A stretch of 64,000 bases of DNA from Photobacterium sp. TLY01 (GTDB lineage: Bacteria > Pseudomonadota > Gammaproteobacteria > Enterobacterales > Vibrionaceae), in the NCBI RefSeq assembly GCF_021432065.1, contig NZ_CP090364.1, positions 2,060,601 to 2,124,600 of the forward strand, given 5' to 3'. Shown here one piece after another: positions 28,112 to 38,196 of the stretch. Every line of letters starts with the position of its first letter. Position 1 is the first letter of the stretch. Both the position numbers and the translations under genes were made by a program. Below the pieces are notes generated by a model, which worked only from the letters and a program-made list of their open reading frames with translations, was not told the origin of the DNA and ran no database searches.

Positions 28112-28770
28112 GATAATAAACTATTGAATGTATGATTCTTAGCCCACATAAACGCCTGCAGGCGGTTCTTGACTTTAATTTTTTTAAACACATTATGAAG
28201 ATGTGTTTTCACTGTATTTTCACTGACGAATAAAGACTCGGCAATTTGTGAATTAGATGCGCCGGACACCAACAACTGCATAATTTCCTTTTCCCGCGTC
28301 GTTAATTCCACGCTCATCTTAGGTATATTGGCTTGCGTGCTTCGGTATTCAGAAATCAGTTCCTGGCATAACTTACGGCTGAACCATAACTCCCCATTTT
28401 GTATCTTTAACAACCCTTCAGATAACAATTCAAGCGAGTCACTGGTATAGAAAACACCCACCAGATTCGGCCATTTCTTAAGCTCATCAACTTTTATATC
28501 TGTGCACACATTAATTAGAATTTCAGAAGGTATCACTTCTTTATCAGCCATGATGCTCAGATACTTTTCACTAAATTTTGATGTCACGCCGGCAGAATCT
28601 AAAACGAACAAAGTTTCTTCAATTTGCCTGGCTGATAACTTACTGATTTCATCCAGTTTGATACAACTTATAGAAAAGGTAAGCTTCTTCACCAAATACT
28701 CTTTCAGAATAGAAGACTGGATACTCTCGTCGGACACTAATGCCAATCTAGTGTATGATTTTCTAGACAT
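28108..28770 (-). CDS. csgD: LuxR-type curli regulator CsgD
   Basis: 220 residues. The N-terminal two thirds are a degenerate receiver-like domain without an obvious phosphoacceptor; the C-terminal LuxR/FixJ helix-turn-helix (about 152-214) reads ELTTREKEIMQLLVSGASN, SENTVKTHLHNVFKKI, VKNRLQAFMWA, very close to E. coli CsgD. Expected to activate the curli promoters. Here it is the first gene of the csgDEFG unit and co-oriented with csgBA, so it likely autoregulates. Confidence 0.93.
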   Translation of the reverse strand: MSRKSYTRLALVSDESIQSSILKEYLVKKLTFSISCIKLDEISKLSARQIEETLFVLDSAGVTSKFSEKYLSIMADKEVIPSEILINVCTDIKVDELKKWPNLVGVFYTSDSLELLSEGLLKIQNGELWFSRKLCQELISEYRSTQANIPKMSVELTTREKEIMQLLVSGASNSQIAESLFVSENTVKTHLHNVFKKIKVKNRLQAFMWAKNHTFNSLLS

Positions 28771-29311
28771 TCCTACTCGTCCTTTCTTTATTATATTAGC
28801 GTTTTAATAAAGTTAACTTTAGTTCACGTCAAAAAAATAACAAACAATAAAGTCACTGTGAAAAACAACAAAAATTAACTCTTTAAAAACATGACGTTAC
28901 AATAAACCCTGCATTTTATCTCTGATACTTTTTTGTCTTAAAGATCTCAATAAAGTGATATAAAAAATGACCTTCTTATTTTTAGCACTGGAAGTTTAGT
29001 TTGGTAGTAAACTTAAGTATTAAATTTCAATTGTCCAGTTAAATTAGATAGTTGATAAAGGCATTTCATGTATAAACATTTTTATCAGAAATATTAGTGT
29101 CAATATTTTTTACGTTTGTCTTTTTAGGCAGGCTCACTCTGAGATAGAACGACTCAACATTCACTGTGTGGTATATGGCAATAAAGTGAGCCGCATCGAT
29201 ATCAACATTGGACAAGTAGGAGGATGAATGTAAAACAGTTCAGAAGGAGGGTCGTGCATTTCCGTCTGACTGATTTGTTTGATCTGCATCGAGCTGGAGC
29301 AGGGTTTATCA
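28771..29311. other. Long AT-rich region upstream of csgD
   Basis: 541 bases with no credible gene, strongly AT-rich. It must hold the csgD promoter (minus strand). In enterobacteria this is one of the most heavily regulated intergenic regions; I can see A/T tracts that could bind H-NS- or IHF-like proteins but no specific site I would defend. Confidence 0.5.
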
Positions 29312-29532
29312 CTCGGCTGAGACTGGCCGTCCGCACCCTTCTAGGCTTCTTCACCCTATCTCATTGTGCCAAGGTTCAGGCGAAAAGAAACCGCTGATAG
29401 TTCAGCGGTTTCTTCGAATGTGGCGGAGCCAGACAAGGTATAGAGGGATTTTCAAATCCCGGAAAACCCACGCTGAAGCTAAATAAAAAAGCCCTGACTA
29501 ATGACGGGGACGCCTAGTCGGGACTTTCAAAT

Positions 29533-29552
29533 GTGGCGGAGAGATAAGGATT
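29533..29552 (-). pseudogene. tRNA-Ser(UGA) 3'-end remnant
   Basis: TGGCGGAGAGATAAGGATTT differs from the 3' end of the intact tRNA-Ser at 29835 by one base, then diverges. Only the acceptor strand, CCA and a few adjoining bases are copied. Confidence 0.8.
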
Positions 29553-29785
29553 TATCGCTCGCAAGCTCGCGCCCCTTCGGGCGTTGCCTGAAGGCAACGT
29601 GGTCTCGCTTCGCTCGGCTGAGACTGGCCGTCCGCACCCTTCTAGGCTTCTTCACCCTATCTCATTTTGCCAAGGTTCAGGCGAAAAAAAACCGCCGATA
29701 GTTCAGCGGTTTCTTCAAATGTGGCGGAGCCAGACAAGGTATAGAGAGATTTTCAAATCCCGGAAAACCCACACTGAAGCTAAAT

Positions 29786-29825
29786 AAAAAAGCCCCGACT
29801 AATGACGGGGACGCCTAGTCGGGGC
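29786..29825 (-). terminator. Terminator of the tRNA-Ser(UGA) transcript
   Basis: On the minus strand GCCCCGACTA, 14-base loop, TAGTCGGGGC and TTTTTTATTT; perfect 10-bp stem just beyond the tRNA 3' end. A slightly mispaired copy sits in the first repeat unit near 29492-29525. Confidence 0.88.
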
Positions 29826-29834
29826 TTTCAAATA

Positions 29835-29925
29835 TGGCGGAGAGATAGGGATTTGAACCCTAGATACGCTATTAACGTATGCCGGTTTTCAAGACCGGTG
29901 CTTTCAACCACTCAGCCATCTCTCC
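29835..29925 (-). tRNA. tRNA-Ser (anticodon UGA)
   Basis: 91 bases including encoded CCA. Acceptor stem GGAGAGA/TCTCTCC, anticodon loop CTTGAAA giving anticodon TGA inside a CCGGT/ACCGG stem, a long class II variable arm (CATACG...CGTATC), and T-arm with GGTTCAAATCC. It is followed on the same strand by a terminator and preceded by tRNA-Ser(GGA) 6 bases away. Confidence 0.97.
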
Positions 29926-29931
29926 TGAATG

Positions 29932-30019
29932 TGGCGGTGAGGGAGGGATTCGAACCCTCGATACGTTGCCGTATACACACTTTCCAGGCGTGCTCCTTCA
30001 GCCACTCGGACACCTCACC
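29932..30019 (-). tRNA. tRNA-Ser (anticodon GGA), copy 1
   Basis: 88 bases including CCA. Acceptor GGTGAGG/CCTCACC, anticodon loop CTGGAAA (GGA), long variable arm (TACGGCAACGTA) and T-arm GGTTCGAATCC. Transcribed before tRNA-Ser(UGA), probably on one precursor. Identical by eye to the copy at 37230-37317. Confidence 0.97.
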
Positions 30020-30218
30020 AAATTGTTGCCAACGCCTGTCGCGTCGACGGCGGCTAATTTACTGACTTGTGCTAATCGGGTCAAGGTTTTTTCCCAATTA
30101 GTTGTACTTTCTTATCTTAAGCGATGATCAAAAGATCAAATCGGTTTTTTCTTAGGCCTAACACACGCTTATTTCTACACTTGTAAGATAATTCTTATTT
30201 GAGTCTTACCACTTCGCT

Positions 30219-33200
30219 ATGCGCAATCTCACCGTATTCGTACTCTCGTTCGTCTTATTGATCACCGTCTTTCCCTGCTACGCCAGTGAAGAGCCAGATT
30301 CCGCCGCCGCCACACAGCAAACGTCCGATTACAGTGAAGCACTGGACAAACAGATTGCGCTGGCCAAGGAGCTTGAGACAACACCTGATAATGAGAAATT
30401 GCTGGAGAAACTGCTTCAGGCACAGGATCAGTTGCAAAAAACGGAAACCTATAAAACGCAAATTGAAAAGAACCGGCAGCTGCTTGATAACTTCAATGAG
30501 CAGACGGAAACTATAAAAACGCAAATCAGTGACTTTAATGCCTCAAACTTTCCAGACTTCAGCCAATGGGGTCAGGATCAGCTGACCCTTGAAATCGCTG
30601 AGCAGGACAACAAGTTAGAACAGCTTGAATTACAGCGACATAACTATCGCAACGAGATTGAAGACATAGAACGCAGTATGGATGCGTTTCCCAAGCGGGT
30701 CGAACAGCTACGTCAGCAGATAGATAATGCCGATAAAGCCCGCAAGCAGGCGGAAAGAGATCGTGATAACCCGCTCTTGCTGGTTCATAACATTGAGTAT
30801 GAGTTTTATGATACTCAGTTGTCAGCCCTCGAAGCCGAACAATTGACAGGTGATAATCGCCGCACGCTCAGCAAACAAAAGCTCCAGCTGGTCAATGTAG
30901 AAATAGAGGCCAGACAAGCATACCGTAACAATCTGCAATTGATGCTGAACCGGCTGCTCAGAACCGATGCCGAACAATCTGCCGTCGATACCGATGAGCT
31001 GGTACAAGAGCTGGTCGATCTTCCCCCTGAACTGAAACAACTCAGTGAAGAAAACCGGCGTTATGCCAGTGTGTTATCTTCACTGTCCGATCAACTGGAT
31101 CAAGTTCAGTTGCAACAGGAAAAAACCGATCAGCAATCAGAACAGGTGGCAAAAACGGCAGAGGATCTGAATAACATGGCCGAGTGGCTGTCTCTCAGCC
31201 CGGCTTTCAGTGAAAACATGCGTACCCGGCTCAAGAGACTGCCAGATCCGCCGGATATGTCAGGGCTGGACAATAACATCGCTCAAAATCAGATCCGTAA
31301 GTATGAATACCAGCAGCGATATGAAGATCTGACAGAAAGCGCAAAGTCCGCGCCAGAGAAAAACCTGTCAGAGGAACAACAAACGCTGCAATCTGAACTC
31401 ATTCAGAATAATCTGTCTTTGTTAGAAAAGCTGATCGACAGCAGCGATATTCTGATTTATCAGCAAGCCACCTTAAAAGTTGCCTATGACAAACTGAATT
31501 CCTCACTCAACAACCTGAAAAACAGAGCGGCACGCTTGCTGTTCCTGGCCCCGGACAGCAACGCTTTCAGTCTGAAATTAGCCAGCGACACACTGGAAAA
31601 ATTACAGTGGTTTTTTTCACCAGCCCAGTGGCTGGGACTGCTCAAAATCCCGATGGTCGCCGATCCTGTGCTCCTGACTTTCTGTCTGATCATTGTCGCC
31701 CTGCTGATCATCGCCCTCAGCTGGAGTCGTGCACGCTGGAAGAAATACCTGAAAGAAACCAGTCAGTACATCGGGAAAGTGACCAAAGACAAATTCAGCT
31801 TCAGTATGATCAATGTCATCTGCTCTGGCCTGTTTGCCTGGCCGGCTCCGCTGGTTGTGGCAGTCGTTGGCGCCCTGTTAAGCGCGCTCTGGCAACTGCC
31901 TTTTATCCATCATTTAGGTCAGGCGCTGGCGTTACCATTGCCCCTGGTCATGTACTGCTTCATGAGAGAACTGGTGCGGCCAGACGGCCTGCTCATTAAG
32001 CATTTTGACTGGCAGCCCAGCCTCGTCATGCGCTGTTTCGGCCATTACCGCCGATTGATCTGGATCTACCTGCCGATGATGGTTATCCAGAACTTTGCTT
32101 TCTATTACAACGACATTGATGTGAACGCCACGCTGGGCCGGCTTGCTTTCATTATCAGTAACTTAGCCGTTAGTTATTTTCTGTGGAAAATGGCCAATGA
32201 GCGTATTCCCATGACGTACCGGGATTTACCCCAAGGCCATTTACATCTGGGCCATCACTTATTCTGGTGGCTGTTGATTTTATTGCCGCAGGCACTCAAC
32301 TATTTTGCACTGATGGGCTATCTGGGTTCGGCGCAACAGCTAATGTCCAAACTCGAATATGCTGCCGTCCTGGGGGTATTTACCCTCCTGGTGTATTACC
32401 TGATCAAAAGACTGATGCTGATTCAGCGACGCAGACTGGCTTTCGAGCGGGCCAAAGCAAAACGTCAGGAAATACTAGCGCAACGCAGAGCCGAATTGCT
32501 TGAGGGCAAAGAGGAACCCTCCAGCAGTGAGCTGCATATTGAAATTGAAGAGCCGGAAGTCGACTTAGATGTCATCAGCGCGCAGTCGCTGCGGCTTTTG
32601 CGCTCACTATTACTGCTGATTTATCTGTTTATTCTTGCGCTCTTGTCATCGGATTTATATCAGGCCACCAGCTTCCTCGAAGACATTACCCTCTGGGATG
32701 TCAATGCCAATATTGACGGGATAGAACAGCTCAGCCACATCACGCTGAAAAGTGTGCTGCTCGCGATCCTGGCACTCTGGCTGACGGCCATTCTGGCCCG
32801 TGATTTACCCGGTGCAATGGAGTTGCTGGTACTGCAGCATATCAGCCTGAGTCCGGGCACCGGCTATGCGATTACCTCCCTGACCCGCTATATGGCCATT
32901 TTCTTTGGCATCATTATCGGTTCGGCATTGATCGGTTTTGACTGGTCAAAAATGCAGTGGCTGATTGCGGCACTGGGTGTGGGTTTGGGTTTTGGCTTGC
33001 AGGAGATTTTCGCCAACTTTATATCCGGCTTGATTATTTTATTTGAAAAGCCGATCCGGATTGGTGACACGGTCACCATTCGCGATCTGACCGGGATAGT
33101 GGCAAAAATTAATACGCGGGCAACCACTATCGTCGACTGGGACAGAAAAGAAGTCATCGTTCCGAATAAAGCTTTTGTGACAGAGCAGTTTGTCAACTGG

Positions 33201-33536
33201 TCACTCTCGGATTCCATTACCCGGGTCACCATTGCCATTAGTGTGAAATATCTGGCCGATACCGAGTTGGTCACCCGACTGCTCTTTGAAGCGGCGGATG
33301 AATGCGAGCTGGTTCTGGACAATCCTGAACCCGAAGTATTCTTCCTGAGTATTACCGCTGATGCGCAAAATTTTGAAGTACGGGCCTATGCCGCGGAAAC
33401 CGGCCACCGGCTCAGTTTAACCCATGATCTTCACAGCCGGATTAAGCGTAAATTCCTGGCACACGATATCAGTATTGCGCATCCGCAACTTGAAATTGCC
33501 ATTAAAAAACAACAGCGCCACCCTTTGAGCCGCTAG
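30219..33536 (+). CDS. mscM: Large mechanosensitive channel MscM (YjeP type)
   Basis: 1105 residues, the length of E. coli MscM (1107). A signal peptide (about 1-22) precedes a periplasmic coiled-coil domain of about 450 residues rich in Gln/Glu/Leu, then about 11 membrane helices. The last membrane helix and the MscS core hold GLGFGLQEIFANFISGLIIL, EKPIRIGDTVTIRDLTG and DRKEVIVPNKAFVTEQFVNWS. The wording of the core is closer to MscM than to MscK. It protects cells against hypo-osmotic shock. Its promoter must lie in the 200 bases between it and the divergent tRNA genes. Confidence 0.92.
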   Translation: MRNLTVFVLSFVLLITVFPCYASEEPDSAAATQQTSDYSEALDKQIALAKELETTPDNEKLLEKLLQAQDQLQKTETYKTQIEKNRQLLDNFNEQTETIKTQISDFNASNFPDFSQWGQDQLTLEIAEQDNKLEQLELQRHNYRNEIEDIERSMDAFPKRVEQLRQQIDNADKARKQAERDRDNPLLLVHNIEYEFYDTQLSALEAEQLTGDNRRTLSKQKLQLVNVEIEARQAYRNNLQLMLNRLLRTDAEQSAVDTDELVQELVDLPPELKQLSEENRRYASVLSSLSDQLDQVQLQQEKTDQQSEQVAKTAEDLNNMAEWLSLSPAFSENMRTRLKRLPDPPDMSGLDNNIAQNQIRKYEYQQRYEDLTESAKSAPEKNLSEEQQTLQSELIQNNLSLLEKLIDSSDILIYQQATLKVAYDKLNSSLNNLKNRAARLLFLAPDSNAFSLKLASDTLEKLQWFFSPAQWLGLLKIPMVADPVLLTFCLIIVALLIIALSWSRARWKKYLKETSQYIGKVTKDKFSFSMINVICSGLFAWPAPLVVAVVGALLSALWQLPFIHHLGQALALPLPLVMYCFMRELVRPDGLLIKHFDWQPSLVMRCFGHYRRLIWIYLPMMVIQNFAFYYNDIDVNATLGRLAFIISNLAVSYFLWKMANERIPMTYRDLPQGHLHLGHHLFWWLLILLPQALNYFALMGYLGSAQQLMSKLEYAAVLGVFTLLVYYLIKRLMLIQRRRLAFERAKAKRQEILAQRRAELLEGKEEPSSSELHIEIEEPEVDLDVISAQSLRLLRSLLLLIYLFILALLSSDLYQATSFLEDITLWDVNANIDGIEQLSHITLKSVLLAILALWLTAILARDLPGAMELLVLQHISLSPGTGYAITSLTRYMAIFFGIIIGSALIGFDWSKMQWLIAALGVGLGFGLQEIFANFISGLIILFEKPIRIGDTVTIRDLTGIVAKINTRATTIVDWDRKEVIVPNKAFVTEQFVNWSLSDSITRVTIAISVKYLADTELVTRLLFEAADECELVLDNPEPEVFFLSITADAQNFEVRAYAAETGHRLSLTHDLHSRIKRKFLAHDISIAHPQLEIAIKKQQRHPLSR

Positions 33537-33547
33537 CGATCACAACG

Positions 33548-33571
33548 AAAAAGGCAGTCCGTTGGACTGCC
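33548..33571 (-). terminator. alaE terminator
   Basis: On the minus strand GGCAGTCC, loop AAC, GGACTGCC, TTTTTCG; it lies between the convergent mscM and alaE genes. Confidence 0.82.
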
Positions 33572-33600
33572 TCTCATCAAAGACGTTTTAGCTCACTGTT

Positions 33601-34044
33601 TCAGGCCTGCTGGTAGTAACCAGGGACCCTGAACATACGGCGGCATACTTCAAGAAACTGACCGTAAACACCCCCCAGCACACCACTCACCAATGCATTC
33701 GTCGCGACCGCAGTCATAATTTGCTCGGGCTCTGCCCCGACAAACCAAAGGATAGCGGCATAGACAGGTGACTGAAACAGCACGTAAGCCAGCATATCGG
33801 AGACGAACTTCATCCGGCCTGACGGACTCACTTTTGCTCCGCGGCGGATCATCCAGTCGCGAAAAACACCGTAAGGCCAGGCAATGGCAATGTTCACCGG
33901 AATTGACAGTGTCCGGGAGGCCAGCGACTGCTGAAAGGTCATCCCAGAGATAAACACTTCGATCATCATGCCAGTGATAAAGCAGAACACCACCATTGCA
34001 AACGTGTCTGCTGCCGCATTGCGCACATTAAATTGTTCTTTCAC
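33601..34044 (-). CDS. alaE: L-alanine exporter AlaE
   Basis: 147 residues with four hydrophobic segments. Family landmarks: ADTFAMVVF near the start, [56 protein letters not shown] and [17 protein letters not shown]. Matches E. coli AlaE (YgaW, 149 residues) along the whole length. Exports alanine when the internal pool rises, driven by the proton gradient. Monocistronic. Confidence 0.94.
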   Translation of the reverse strand: MKEQFNVRNAAADTFAMVVFCFITGMMIEVFISGMTFQQSLASRTLSIPVNIAIAWPYGVFRDWMIRRGAKVSPSGRMKFVSDMLAYVLFQSPVYAAILWFVGAEPEQIMTAVATNALVSGVLGGVYGQFLEVCRRMFRVPGYYQQA

Positions 34045-34665
34045 TGCCGCTCCGAACCATTAACCAGAGATAAAAGCCAACATAGGCAATTCAAAAAGAC
34101 CATATGACCAGAATCATCATAAATAACCAGTCATTCGTCATATTAAATCAACTTTTAAGTAAAATATCTCACTGTATTAATATTAATGTTGTCTATTTAC
34201 AACCAATAATCGTGATCAAAGCCGCATCTTTAGCTGCTTGCGCACTACTGACGTGCTACTCAGATCGTATTCACCATTTGTTACGCTCATTTTCTGCATG
34301 TTTACTGGTACAAAAGTGGCTATAAATTTCATTTTATCAGTTGATAAAAACAGCTTATCGACAGAAATCAGATGATTGATATAAAAACCAGTGATAAATC
34401 ATGTATTCCTTTTTCATCAATTTTTTTATTTTGTTTTCATTAGGTTAATGGACAGGTAGTTGCAACATCGGTATCAGACTGGCAATTACCCCTGGTAAAA
34501 TTGCTTAAAATCGCGAACAGAAGATGCATTTTACTGAGTCACAGCTGAGGATTCTGCCAAATTGAGATAAAAAAGCAGGCTTTTATCGCGGAGATCACAG
34601 GGCTAAAAAGAGATTAAACCACAAAAATGAAATTTAATTACGCATCGCAATCCAATCGTCAGCAA
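34045..34665. other. Intergenic, no gene seen
   Basis: About 620 AT-rich bases between the alaE start and the vibriolysin terminator. A 73-codon plus-strand frame (34104-34325) lacks family resemblance and a good ribosome site. It probably holds only the alaE promoter. Confidence 0.5.
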
Positions 34666-34667
34666 AG

Positions 34668-34690
34668 AAAAAGGGAGCACTAGGCTCCCT
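34668..34690 (-). terminator. Vibriolysin gene terminator
   Basis: On the minus strand AGGGAGC, 5-base loop, GCTCCCT then TTTTCTTT; it lies 26 bases after the stop. Confidence 0.85.
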
Positions 34691-34715
34691 TCTGGTTGGT
34701 TACGTTGAAAACGGC

Positions 34716-37190
<2,475 letters not shown>

Positions 37191-37222
37191 AAAAGACCCG
37201 CTGATTGCTCAACGGGTCTTTT
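37191..37222 (-). terminator. Terminator of tRNA-Ser(GGA) copy 2
   Basis: On the minus strand AAAAGACCCG, 12-base loop, CGGGTCTTTTTG; 7 bases beyond the tRNA 3' end. Confidence 0.88.
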
Positions 37223-37229
37223 CTGAATG

Positions 37230-37317
37230 TGGCGGTGAGGGAGGGATTCGAACCCTCGATACGTTGCCGTATACACACTTTCCAGGCGTGCTCCTTCAGC
37301 CACTCGGACACCTCACC
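37230..37317 (-). tRNA. tRNA-Ser (anticodon GGA), copy 2
   Basis: 88 bases with encoded CCA, the same sequence as 29932-30019. The identity also covers CTGAATG on one side and AAATT on the other, a direct repeat of about 100 bases. The flanking terminator is different, so this copy is a separate transcription unit. Confidence 0.97.
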
Positions 37318-37564
37318 AAATTTGAGTTACTGCACTTGCTCAGCAACGGGGCGTAACTATAGTGTTGCCCCAGACTGAGGTCAACCCAAATCATCACATT
37401 ATCAATCAAGTGGATACTTTTGCAGCACTGACCGGCTCACAGCTCCCTTTTTCCATGTTTTCCCGTCACAAGGCTATGTCTTCTGCTTCTCCCTGCTACA
37501 ATACCGTTATTCTGCTCACGGACGCTGGAACAGCGTGCCTGCCCATTTGAAAGAGAAACTGATC

Positions 37565-38140
37565 ATGTCTGCGCAACTCTCGGCAATTTTGCAAGACCCT
37601 GAACTAAGCCAGCATCTGCTGTCTGAGCATCAAACCCGCGGCTTTGTCACTGCAATGGCAGCGGCCCCTCATTTACTGGATCCGGCTGAATGGCTGGCGT
37701 ACCTGTGGGGTGGCGATGAAACCTCCCCATTTACCAGTCATGAAGCATTGGAAAATTATGCCAACGCCATCGTTCAGATCTGGAACGATGCGCGTCAGGC
37801 CCTGTTGTCCAATCGCTGGGAATGGCCTGAAGGCTGTGATTTGGACGACAGAGAACTGGTCACGCCTGCTACCCGTGAATTTGCCGAAGGTGTATTACAA
37901 GGCTGGCAACTGGCGCGGGATGACTGGGAAACCATCATGCCGGAAAACAGCCAGGACAATGCCCTGCTCGGCGGTGTGCTGCTGTCGGTCAGCCTGCTGT
38001 ATGATCCGGAAAGTGCCATGGCCGCCTTGTCTGAACAAGGCGCCGAAGGTCTGGCACAATTTGAAGAAATCTTCAAAGCCATTCCTCCTATGCTGTGCGG
38101 CCTCACTCAACGCGCCCAACAGCTGACTGAAAATCAGTAA
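37565..38140 (+). CDS. UPF0149 / YecA-like protein
   Basis: 191 residues, mostly helical. The UPF0149 pattern is clear: RGFVTAMAAAPHLLDPAEWLAYLWGG near the start and FAEGVLQGWQLARDDW in the middle. It is like YecA in these segments but lacks the C-terminal SEC-C zinc motif of E. coli YecA. Function unknown; the YgfB subfamily has been tied to stress responses. The ATG at 37565 (MSAQLS) is preferred to 37535, which would add ten unconserved residues. Confidence 0.82.
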   Translation: MSAQLSAILQDPELSQHLLSEHQTRGFVTAMAAAPHLLDPAEWLAYLWGGDETSPFTSHEALENYANAIVQIWNDARQALLSNRWEWPEGCDLDDRELVTPATREFAEGVLQGWQLARDDWETIMPENSQDNALLGGVLLSVSLLYDPESAMAALSEQGAEGLAQFEEIFKAIPPMLCGLTQRAQQLTENQ

Positions 38141-38146
38141 AACCAC

Positions 38147-38173
38147 CGCCGGGCAGAAATGACTGCCCGGCGG
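38147..38173. terminator. Strong hairpin between convergent genes
   Basis: CCGCCGGGCAG-type arms (10-11 bp) around a 6-base loop. No T run on either side, so it may block or stabilise 3' ends without being a classical terminator. Confidence 0.6.
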
Positions 38174-38196
38174 ATGCAACTGACAGGAAACAATCC

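Larger units (their letters stand above)
29312..29846. repeat. Two-copy tandem repeat of the tRNA-Ser 3' flank (period about 301)
   Basis: Copy 1 starts at 29312 and copy 2 at 29613, both with CTCGGCTGAGACTGGCCGTC and remaining nearly identical for about 230 bases. Each copy contains, in order on the plus strand, an AACCGC(T/C)GA..TTCAGCGGTT hairpin, a TGGCGGAG tRNA-end-like start (29421, 29722), a transcription terminator hairpin, and a 3' end of tRNA-Ser (29533 in copy 1; the real tRNA at 29835 in copy 2). In copy 1 the tRNA match stops after about 20 bases. This parallels the rtT repeats at E. coli tyrT. Confidence 0.85.

Noticed and set aside
24419..29925. Integrated genomic island at tRNA-Ser with att sites
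   Set aside because: Although curli genes border tRNA-Ser remnants, there is no integrase and no matching tRNA end on the far side near 24000, so a site-specific island cannot be claimed.
29501..30065. Basic plus-strand frames starting MTGTPSR and ending AKVQAKKNR inside the tRNA repeats
   Set aside because: They are antisense readings of the tRNA terminator and flank; similarity between them comes only from the DNA repeat. Unlike E. coli Tpr they lie opposite to the tRNA transcript and have no ribosome site.
34104..34325. 73-codon plus-strand frame upstream of alaE
   Set aside because: AT-rich spacer sequence with no recognisable domain or start signal.
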